Positions 57,056 through 64,000 of a stretch of DNA of 64,000 bases are shown here, one piece after another (the stretch's first letter is position 1; each line of letters starts with the position of its first letter). Where the stretch lies: contig CAXXDX010000006.1 in the NCBI GenBank assembly GCA_963677605.2, positions 930,001 to 994,000 on the forward strand, written 5' to 3'. Made by a program: the position numbers and the translations under genes. The notes beneath the pieces were generated by a model that did no database searches, was not told the DNA's origin, and saw only the letters and a program-made list of their open reading frames with translations. This stretch comes from JAGLOK01 sp963677605 (lineage in GTDB: Bacteria > Bacillota > Clostridia > Christensenellales > UMGS416).

Positions 57056-58456
57056 ATGAAAAACAAAGTATTTAATCCATACCTTCCTTTAGATGAATAT
57101 ATCCCTGACGGTGAGCCATATGTTTTCGGCGACAGGCTTTACGTCTACGGATCTCATGACAAACAAAACGGAGAAGCTTTTTGTTTGTTGGATTATGTAT
57201 GCTATTCAGCGCCGATAAACGACCTGTCCGACTGGCGCTATGAAGGAGTCATTTACAAAAAAGATCAGGATCCTGAAAATCAAGATGGCACGCTGCAATT
57301 ATACGCTCCTGATGTTTGCAAAGGACCGGACGGCAATTATTATCTTTATTACTGCTTAAACACAGTAAACCTTATATCAGTTGCTATGTGCTCAGAGCCT
57401 GCAGGAAAATATGAATTTCTGGGATACGTAAAGAAAAAGGACGGGTCCTATCTTACAGAAAACCTGCCCTTTGATCCGGCAGTTTTAAACGACAAAGGCA
57501 GCGTCCATCTTTACTATGGATTTTCTCCCACAAATATAGATATTCCCGGTATGCCTGAAAATGACAAAATTCTCGGCTGCAGTTATGCTGAGCTTGAAGC
57601 TGACATGATAACTGCAAAATGTGAGCCTAAAATCGTTATCCCAAGCGAAACATACAGCAAAGGATCAGGATTTGAAGGACACGAGCATTTTGAAGCGCCA
57701 TCAATAAGAAAAATAGGCGATTTATTCTATCTTATATACTCATCTGTACTGTCTCATGAATTATGCTACTGCACCAGCAAATACCCTGATAGAGAGTTTA
57801 ATTACGGAGGGACAATCGTATCAAACGGAGATATCGGATTAAACGGAAAGCTTAACAAAGATAAAGTTGCTATTGCATGCAATAATCACGGAGGTATTGT
57901 AGAAGTTAACGGCCAATGGTATATATTCTATCACAGACACACCCATGGCCATCAATTTAGCAGGCAGGGCTGTGCCGAGCCTATTGAAATACTTGAAGAT
58001 GGAAGCATCCCTCAGGTAGAAATTACAACCAGCGGTCTATACGGCGCACCACTTCCTGCAGAAGGTTTATACCCTGCGGCAATATGTTCAATGCTTACTA
58101 ACGATAAAATGCCTGACTTACTGCGTGATCCGGTAGATTACAAATACCCTTTCATATATTCAAATGAAAGTGATGTTTTCATATCAAATATCACAGACGG
58201 CAATCTAATTGGATTCAAGTATTTCAATATTAATAAAAATACAAACTTCTCTGTCAAATACAGAGGTGAATGCTTAGGAAGACTTTTAATTGGCTTTAGT
58301 GAGAATGAAGCAGAAGATTTGATAATAAATATATCACCTTCTGTAAACTGGACAAACAGCGAACCTATAACACTGCCCGAGCACACTAAAACACCTCTCT
58401 TCCTAAAATATGAAGGTGACAGTGTTTTAGAAATTTTGTCCATAGATTTTAATTGA
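57056..58456 (+). CDS. Glycoside hydrolase family 43 enzyme
   Basis: A 466-aa five-bladed-propeller glycosidase, typically an arabinofuranosidase or xylosidase. FNPYLPLDEYIPDGEPYVFG with the catalytic-base Asp at the start, LYAPDVCKGPDGNYYLYYC, the FEGHEHFEAPSIRKIGDLFY segment with the acid Glu, and NNHGGIVEVNGQWYIFYHRH follow the GH43 order. A beta-sandwich-like region of about 100 residues ends the protein. No signal peptide is visible, so it should act in the cytoplasm on imported oligosaccharides. It stands alone between two terminators. Confidence 0.88.
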   Translation: MKNKVFNPYLPLDEYIPDGEPYVFGDRLYVYGSHDKQNGEAFCLLDYVCYSAPINDLSDWRYEGVIYKKDQDPENQDGTLQLYAPDVCKGPDGNYYLYYCLNTVNLISVAMCSEPAGKYEFLGYVKKKDGSYLTENLPFDPAVLNDKGSVHLYYGFSPTNIDIPGMPENDKILGCSYAELEADMITAKCEPKIVIPSETYSKGSGFEGHEHFEAPSIRKIGDLFYLIYSSVLSHELCYCTSKYPDREFNYGGTIVSNGDIGLNGKLNKDKVAIACNNHGGIVEVNGQWYIFYHRHTHGHQFSRQGCAEPIEILEDGSIPQVEITTSGLYGAPLPAEGLYPAAICSMLTNDKMPDLLRDPVDYKYPFIYSNESDVFISNITDGNLIGFKYFNINKNTNFSVKYRGECLGRLLIGFSENEAEDLIINISPSVNWTNSEPITLPEHTKTPLFLKYEGDSVLEILSIDFN

Positions 58457-58460
58457 AAAT

Positions 58461-58493
58461 AAAAAAACAGCCGGAAGTTCCGGCTGTTTTATT
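58461..58493. terminator. Bidirectional terminator between GH43 and the small acidic gene
   Basis: CAGCCGGA-AGT-TCCGGCTG has a T-rich tail on both strands (TTTTATTATT plus, TTTTTTTATTTT minus), serving two convergent genes. Confidence 0.88.
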
Positions 58494-58501
58494 ATTGCTT
58501 A

Positions 58502-58750
58502 TTAAATTACAGTTACATAATCGCCGTCTGCATATTTTTCTCTGACTTCTTCTTCGCTTAAAACAGAACAGTCATAAAACACACAAATTATTCCTTCATC
58601 ATCGACTTCAGTTTCTATTATATCCGCACCATCTTCTTCACCCATAGCATCTTCCACTCTATAGTATGCTCTTTCGCTTGCACCATCTTCTTCATCAAAG
58701 AAATATACTCCGCCGTTTTTAAAGAAATTAATAATTGAGCTGTCAGACAT
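58502..58750 (-). CDS. Small acidic protein of unknown function
   Basis: An 82-aa protein with about one third Asp and Glu (EEDGASERAYYRVEDAMGEE, IIETEVDDEGIICVFYDCSV), ending EKYADGDYVTVI. It has no signal peptide or membrane segment. A ribosome site (AAGGACGG) and an extended -10 (TGGTATAAT, about 40 bases upstream) support expression, as does the terminator downstream. I do not recognise the family with certainty; small acidic proteins of the DUF1292 type are a loose comparison only. Confidence 0.62.
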   Translation of the reverse strand: MSDSSIINFFKNGGVYFFDEEDGASERAYYRVEDAMGEEDGADIIETEVDDEGIICVFYDCSVLSEEEVREKYADGDYVTVI

Positions 58751-58836
58751 ATTTGTACCGTCCTTATAAGTATTATTGTAATAAATTATACCATATTTGT
58801 ATTAAAATTTATCTGAATTAATATAAACTTCTCTTT

Positions 58837-61404
58837 TTAAATAATAAACATATGTTGTCCGGATCCCACAAGCACTCTTTCATCGGATTTTTCATTAATA
58901 AACGTCGCGGTTAAGTTTGAAGGAATTGTAACTTTTACTTCAACTGAGTCTCCTATCCTGTTCCACGAAACTGATATTTCGCCATATGGGTGCATAACGC
59001 TGGCGTCTAAGAAATCCATATCTTCAGGAAAATGCGGTTTTATAATAACTTCTCCGAAAGGAATATCTTCCCGAAGATATGATATGCCGGCAAGCCCACT
59101 GAAAAACCACTCTTCTATACTGCCCAGCATAAGGTGGTTCTGCGAACCGTGAGGATTCCCAGGCTCCGGTCCATCCCATTCCTCTGTCAGCGTTGTAGCC
59201 CCGTTGACAATATGATAACCATATCCGGGTTTGTCAGTTATATTTGTCATCTTGTTTAAAACATCCGATTTTCCGTATTTAGTAAGAGCTGCTACAACAA
59301 AAGGATGCCCGATATCTCCGCAGGTTATAGCATAGTCGCGCATTATAATATCTTTTTCCAAAAAATCAGCTATCTCCTGTTCTTTGTCTTTAATATACAG
59401 CCCACTGATTAAGCTCAGTGCCTGTGAAGCCTGACTTCCCGTTGCGTATCTGTTTGTCTGGTCATCAAAAAACAAAGCGTTATATTCTTCATACACTTCT
59501 TTCATAATATACAAGTACTCCTTGGCATCTTCTTCTTTTCCAAGAAGAACTGCTGCCTTTTCCATAATACCTAGCGCGAAATAATATACACTTGTTGCAA
59601 CAAGCTGCATAGGTGTGTTTTGTGAATATGGTTTCTGAGGGCCAATGTCCAGCCAATCTCCAAGACCATGGTTTAATATTCCGCGATGCGACATTGATTT
59701 TAAATATAGAATATATTTCCTCATACTGTCGTAATGCCTTTTGATAATCGAATCATCCCCATAGAACTTATAAACATACCATGGATTTATAATACACGCG
59801 CTCCCCCACTCCGGCGAATCAAGAAAACCGTAATTCCATTTGACAAACTCTTCGCCTACATATCCGGGGCACACATCCGGCACAAGGCCGCTTTCATGCT
59901 GCGAGTCCTCCATATCCATTGATATTTTGGAATAATAATTCTGTACACCATAATTGTACATTATTGACGGCCCAATAAGGTGAGTCTGCTCTATCCATCC
60001 GAGTTTTTCTCTTTGCGGGCAGTCGGTAAAATAACCTTTCATATTGCTTAACATAGACTGTTTTATAATTTTATGAATGCCGTTAAAAAGCTCATTTGAA
60101 CACTCGAACATTCCCGTTTCTTCTACATCAGGATAGATAAATCTGCTCTCAATATTAATTAACTGTGGCAATCCCTGCGGATTGTCTTCACCCTCCAATA
60201 CAATGCCAGTTACTTCAGCAAACCTGTATCCTGTATATGAAAATTCCAGCTCAAATTTTTGGCTTTCTTTTTCACTGCAAATATAGTTCCAACTGTATCC
60301 GCCGGGTGTAAGCGGCTGTATGGCTCTTCCTTCATCAGACAATATCTCTGAAGGCTTTATACTGACTTTCTTTCCGGAGCACCCGTTGCCACACGAAAGA
60401 TCCATCGCAATAAACCCCGAATGGTTGTACCCGAAATCAACAAGGTATGTATTGTTATCGATTTTGCTTATATCCTTTGGTTTATATATCTTTTTTACTT
60501 TACAAGGTTCAATCATCTGGCAAACAGCTCTGCCTTTTGGTTTTGGTACTTTAACAGCACTGCTCCAACATTTATTTTCTTTATATTCCGGGTTTGAAAA
60601 ACCTTCTTTTTCAAGTCTTGCATCATGATCCTGTCCGCCATATATACAGCTGAAAGTCACAGGCGAATCAGCCATCTTCCAGCTATTATCAGTAAATATA
60701 GATTCTACGCTTCCATCATCATAGGTCACGTTAAGCTGAACACGCAATTTGCTCTTCCCATAACTTCGCTTATAGTAAACATGCCGTCCTCCGACAATGT
60801 TATACATTCCGTCCGAAAGCATAGCTCCTGCTGCATTGTCGCCTTTAAGAAGATAATCAGTAACATCATATGCCGAGTAGAAATATGTTTTATCGTAATC
60901 TGTCCATCCGGGTTCAAGCACACGGTCACCGACTTTATTGCCGTTTAAATAAAATATATAGTGTCCCAGTCCGCAGACAAAAAGCTTCGCTTTTTTTATA
61001 TCTTTTTTAAGATTAAATCCTTTTCTGAAAAGATGGTTTTTATTATCTTCTGTTTCACCTATAAAATCGCCTTTCCAGTCTTCTTCATTTAACAAAGCTG
61101 TTTCAAAATAATTGGTTTCACTTTTAACAAAACCCTTTTTCCCTGCTTGTTCAACTTCAACAAACCATGTATATCTCGTATCCGACTTTAAGCTTGCTCC
61201 GCAATAATCTATTCCAACCATCTTGTCAGAAACAACTACGCCGCTATCCCAGATGATGCATTCTGCTTCCAAAACGGTTATCCTGTATGCATTTTGCTTC
61301 CAATTATCTTCGGTTTGTTCCACGTTCCATGAAAACACCGGATTATAAAGGTTAACGCTTATAGGATTTTGCGTGTTGTTTGTTTTAAGCCTTGTTATTT
61401 TCAT
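58837..61404 (-). CDS. GH78 alpha-L-rhamnosidase
   Basis: An 855-aa family 78 enzyme that removes terminal L-rhamnose, for example from rhamnogalacturonan or plant glycosides. N-terminal Fn3-like and two beta domains (FVCGLGHYIFYLNGNKVGDR, VLEPGWTDYDKTYFYSAYDV) precede the (alpha/alpha)6 barrel with YFTDCPQREKLGWIEQTHL (acidic catalytic region), GFLDSPEWGSACIINPW and TTLTEEWDGPEPGNPHGSQN. A C-terminal beta domain ends the protein. No signal peptide is visible, suggesting intracellular action. The ATG overlaps the end of the upstream glycosidase gene by 20 bases, so they form an operon. Confidence 0.94.
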   Translation of the reverse strand: MKITRLKTNNTQNPISVNLYNPVFSWNVEQTEDNWKQNAYRITVLEAECIIWDSGVVVSDKMVGIDYCGASLKSDTRYTWFVEVEQAGKKGFVKSETNYFETALLNEEDWKGDFIGETEDNKNHLFRKGFNLKKDIKKAKLFVCGLGHYIFYLNGNKVGDRVLEPGWTDYDKTYFYSAYDVTDYLLKGDNAAGAMLSDGMYNIVGGRHVYYKRSYGKSKLRVQLNVTYDDGSVESIFTDNSWKMADSPVTFSCIYGGQDHDARLEKEGFSNPEYKENKCWSSAVKVPKPKGRAVCQMIEPCKVKKIYKPKDISKIDNNTYLVDFGYNHSGFIAMDLSCGNGCSGKKVSIKPSEILSDEGRAIQPLTPGGYSWNYICSEKESQKFELEFSYTGYRFAEVTGIVLEGEDNPQGLPQLINIESRFIYPDVEETGMFECSNELFNGIHKIIKQSMLSNMKGYFTDCPQREKLGWIEQTHLIGPSIMYNYGVQNYYSKISMDMEDSQHESGLVPDVCPGYVGEEFVKWNYGFLDSPEWGSACIINPWYVYKFYGDDSIIKRHYDSMRKYILYLKSMSHRGILNHGLGDWLDIGPQKPYSQNTPMQLVATSVYYFALGIMEKAAVLLGKEEDAKEYLYIMKEVYEEYNALFFDDQTNRYATGSQASQALSLISGLYIKDKEQEIADFLEKDIIMRDYAITCGDIGHPFVVAALTKYGKSDVLNKMTNITDKPGYGYHIVNGATTLTEEWDGPEPGNPHGSQNHLMLGSIEEWFFSGLAGISYLREDIPFGEVIIKPHFPEDMDFLDASVMHPYGEISVSWNRIGDSVEVKVTIPSNLTATFINEKSDERVLVGSGQHMFII

Positions 61405-64000
61405 TTATTTCTCCCACATAATCATAATATTCAAGAATCGGATGTTCAGTCATACCGGTAGGTTTCAATTGAACGTGGGATGATACAGGATCTTTCACCT
61501 GCCACACCAGTGTTGTTGCAACTTTAACTTGTATCTTATTTTCGCCCCTATGTATCAACTCTGTTACATCAATACGTTCAGGGCTACTAAGTATCACTCC
61601 GGCACTTTTGTTGTTTACAAACACCTCTGCGCAGTCTCCTATCGCTGGAAAATAGATCTTTACTTCTTTATAACCTGTGCCCTTTACCTCGAATAGTCCT
61701 TTATAAAGGTACTCCCCACTAAAGCCTGTATCATACTCAATCCCGTTTAGGTTTGGTAGCTTTTCGCCTTTATTAAATCTATATTTTTCAATAAAACAAT
61801 TATTTTCGCCTGCTTTTTTTGCCGATACCTTCCAATCACAAAAAATTGCTTCCCTTGTTACAAGCTTAGTTTCCACATAAGATGCTTCATCTGCATTTGC
61901 ATCTACATAAACAGCCGATTGGCCGGGCTCAAGACAAAGCTTGAGTTTCCCTTCATCAAGCCTTATAAGCTTTTTTGTATTGTCTACAGCATTATATGAT
62001 TCAATGTATCCGGAAGTGTTCGTATTAATCACAACTTCCATATCAACAGTGTCTTTAACACTCTCATTAAAAAAGAAATAAAGTTTGCCATCTTTATGTT
62101 CATAACAAAAAAATCTTAGATCAGGGTAGTATTTTTCACAGGTTACTACAGTTTCACCAAGACTCTTTATTTTTTCTGCAATTTTATCCAATCCAACCAG
62201 CTCTGCGCAATCAAAGAAATTAGTCGGAAGCACCTTTCCATCAGTATAACATTCAGGCATTTTCTCAACAGCAAAAACCTTCACACCCAAGCTTGCTGCT
62301 TTAATTGCAAAATCAACTGTGTTTTTAGGAATATAATCACACCCCGGGATAATCAGGGCTTTATACTCCGATTCATTTACAGCAAACCTGCCTTCTGAAA
62401 TTGTTACTGTATCCAAGTTCAACAAATCATCCGGCACTATATCAAAATCCAGTTGGTTTTCCATAAGAGTGCGGCATGGTTTCTGAAACAGCATTGATTC
62501 TCCGCCAGACCATTCCGACTCAGCTGTATACAAAACCGCAGCATCTGTAATATGAGTTCCGCCGTTTATCAGGTGGCACATCCTGTTCATATATCTCATT
62601 AATATCTTAAAATATTTAAACTGCGGATTGTTCCCCCTCGCATAAAAGTGCGGCGGACAGTCTCTGTCCGGAAATGCCATAGAAAATGCATGCGGAACAA
62701 AGTGATTGATACCGCGAACCAGCATATGATCCGTCAGCCACTTCATGGATGCCACTCCGTATGCCCACCCGAAGTTTCCGAATATCTCACACAAGGACCT
62801 TCCCTGCTTTTTAGGATCCAAATATGCTGCAGAGCTTCCCATCTTTGCGAGTGCATAGTGAAAAAACTCCCCATCACTGTCCCAGCCAATCCATCGATGA
62901 ATCTTTCCTGTATGTCCGGGAGCTATCTGATGATGTACAACATCGATTCCGGCACGATGCTGGCCTTTCATTTCCCTGAAATAATGACCTACACTGCAGC
63001 CCATACGCATATGAGCGTTATCGTCTTCTATCACATGGCCGATGTATTCCACACCGTGCTCCTCGCACCATGCTCCAAGCTGTCCTGAAAAGCATTTATA
63101 TACAAGCTTTGTGACAGAATCCATATATATACTTCTTATATTAGCCGTCTTATTGCCTGCTTCAAACCATAGCGCGCAGAGCTTTGCTTCAAAGTTTTTG
63201 CCAAGAGAGGATTTAAGCATTTCACAAAGCTCATCGCTCCAAGGCAGTCTGACATCCTTTTTCCCCAGTTTCTCTTGAAAGTCATAGCCAGCTGTATTGC
63301 CAAGCTCGGGTTCATCTGAGAAAAATCCGGCAAAAGTTTTGCCGAAGTCCTCTTTATAACGCTTGTAATGAGTCTCATATACCTCATCAATTAACACTCT
63401 CACAGATTTTGAATCTATAAGGTTCATATATTCATCTTTTCCGCCGCCTGTTTGAGTTGTAAACAGCACCATCACTCTATAGATTCCTTCTGGCAAGTCA
63501 AAAAAGACAAATCCATCTTTTGTACTGCTAGTAATATCAATAACAGAGTCTAAATCTAAATCAGTAGTATCTGCTGATGTTCTTTTTATAGCATAAATAC
63601 CAATCAGCACAGAATCTTCCGGCATTGTCGGTCCATAAAGCATAGCTTGATTTCTACAAGGACCGATAAAGTCAAAATTCTGATATGCAAGATAGGTTTT
63701 TTTAAGCTCAGGATGTTTTTTTGCAAATCCGCCGTTTGCATGTCCCGTAGGAAATTTGTCGTCATCTAAAATCCAAACACGCATATCTCGTTTTCGGGCT
63801 TCATCTAATATAGCATCAATATTTCCCCACCAAAGGTCTCCGGCAAAATCAGGGTGAGGTCTTGACTCGACACATATCTCCCTTATTCCGCAGTCGTAAA
63901 TTTTCTCAATCTCTTCTCTTACAACTTCATTTGATTCGCCGCGAATCCACATAAACGGAAGTATGTAACTTCCTCCGCGGTTATTTATAACATCATCTAT
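61385..64000 (-). CDS. Large glycosidase-like protein (GH106/GH2-related), 5' end outside window
   Basis: The frame is open from the window edge; the Met at 63952 is internal, because the 16 codons before it (IDDVINNRGGSYILPF) continue the same domain. At least 871 aa are seen. A barrel-like N-terminal part (ICVESRPHPDFAG, MRVWILDDDKFPTGHANGGF) and FAGFFSDEPELGNTAGYDF with a DEP acid motif are followed by a C-terminal jelly roll of the GH2 sugar-binding type (YDTGFSGEYLYKGLFEV, AEVFVNNKSAGVILSSPERI, RGENKIQVKVATTLVW). This layout resembles GH106 rhamnosidases and related GH2-like families. Operon with a GH78 enzyme supports rhamnose-containing substrates; exact specificity is unknown. Confidence 0.75.
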   Translation of the reverse strand: MDDVINNRGGSYILPFMWIRGESNEVVREEIEKIYDCGIREICVESRPHPDFAGDLWWGNIDAILDEARKRDMRVWILDDDKFPTGHANGGFAKKHPELKKTYLAYQNFDFIGPCRNQAMLYGPTMPEDSVLIGIYAIKRTSADTTDLDLDSVIDITSSTKDGFVFFDLPEGIYRVMVLFTTQTGGGKDEYMNLIDSKSVRVLIDEVYETHYKRYKEDFGKTFAGFFSDEPELGNTAGYDFQEKLGKKDVRLPWSDELCEMLKSSLGKNFEAKLCALWFEAGNKTANIRSIYMDSVTKLVYKCFSGQLGAWCEEHGVEYIGHVIEDDNAHMRMGCSVGHYFREMKGQHRAGIDVVHHQIAPGHTGKIHRWIGWDSDGEFFHYALAKMGSSAAYLDPKKQGRSLCEIFGNFGWAYGVASMKWLTDHMLVRGINHFVPHAFSMAFPDRDCPPHFYARGNNPQFKYFKILMRYMNRMCHLINGGTHITDAAVLYTAESEWSGGESMLFQKPCRTLMENQLDFDIVPDDLLNLDTVTISEGRFAVNESEYKALIIPGCDYIPKNTVDFAIKAASLGVKVFAVEKMPECYTDGKVLPTNFFDCAELVGLDKIAEKIKSLGETVVTCEKYYPDLRFFCYEHKDGKLYFFFNESVKDTVDMEVVINTNTSGYIESYNAVDNTKKLIRLDEGKLKLCLEPGQSAVYVDANADEASYVETKLVTREAIFCDWKVSAKKAGENNCFIEKYRFNKGEKLPNLNGIEYDTGFSGEYLYKGLFEVKGTGYKEVKIYFPAIGDCAEVFVNNKSAGVILSSPERIDVTELIHRGENKIQVKVATTLVWQVKDPVSSHVQLKPTGMTEHPILEYYDYVGEINENNKA

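Noticed and set aside
1..64000. CRISPR arrays, tRNA or rRNA genes, insertion sequences, prophage genes
   Set aside because: No regularly spaced repeats, tRNA-like or rRNA-like stretches, or transposase, integrase or phage reading frames were seen on either strand.

Overview
The window looks like chromosome from a low-GC, flagellated, anaerobic Firmicute of the class Clostridia. Supporting this are AT-rich spacers, strong AGGAGG-type ribosome sites, a GlgC/GlgD pair typical of Firmicutes, sigma-D-like flagellar promoters, and a ferredoxin-linked Mrp/Nuo-type membrane complex. I saw no rRNA, tRNA, CRISPR array, insertion sequence or phage gene.

Layout. (1) 1-11.8 kb, minus strand: flagellar genes. 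An export-apparatus run (fliO-fliP-fliQ-fliR-flhB-flhA, flhA cut by the window edge) follows a rod/basal-body run (flgB-flgC-fliE). Upstream lie a filament-cap operon (fliD-fliS-flgN-like-yaaR) and a fliK-like/flhB-C-terminal-like/cell-wall-hydrolase operon. (2) 12.1-13.7 kb, plus: cheY and an HD-GYP protein. (3) 13.8-21.8 kb, plus: a complete glycogen operon glgB-glgP-glgC-glgD-glgA, converging on a GH13 amylase-type gene. (4) 23.7-27.5 kb, minus: an Fpg/Nei-family DNA glycosylase without zinc-finger cysteines, then a KDG kinase/KDPG aldolase operon with its IclR regulator and a visible promoter and operator. (5) 27.7-31.1 kb: a small secreted protein, two DUF4367-type membrane proteins, an ECF sigma gene whose two domains lie in different frames across an A8 run, and a methyltransferase-like protein. 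(6) 31.1-42.1 kb, minus: a 15-gene operon of an ArsR regulator, Mrp-antiporter-type subunits (E, F, G, MbhD-like, B, C, two D-type), NuoH, B, C, D, I-type subunits and a GltD-like flavoprotein. (7) 42.2-52.2 kb: a signalling island with three PAS histidine kinases, one Rcp1-type receiver and two receiver-HD-GYP proteins. (8) 52.2-57.0 kb: an OmpR-type two-component system divergent from a VTC-domain/DUF4956/lipoprotein operon, with clustered repeats between them. (9) 57.0-64.0 kb: a GH43 enzyme, a small acidic protein, a GH78 alpha-L-rhamnosidase and a second large glycosidase running off the window.

The most interesting part is region 6. Its gene order matches the archaeal Mbx/MBS type of complex (sulfane-sulfur reductase), not a hydrogenase or ordinary complex I. 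The NuoD-type subunit keeps only one Cys of each NiFe-binding pair, as CxxE at both ends. It is led by an ArsR regulator with four cysteines and closed by an NAD(P)H-type flavoprotein gene, so it may be a bacterial ferredoxin/NAD(P)H- or sulfur-linked sodium or proton pump. Four single-base frameshifts in nuoD and nuoI need checking against reads before any biological reading.

The carbohydrate genes fit together: rhamnosidase, GH43 and KDG/KDPG enzymes suggest use of pectin-type plant polysaccharides, with surplus carbon stored as glycogen. No transporter genes are in the window, and the glycosidases whose N-termini are present lack signal peptides, so they probably act on imported oligosaccharides.
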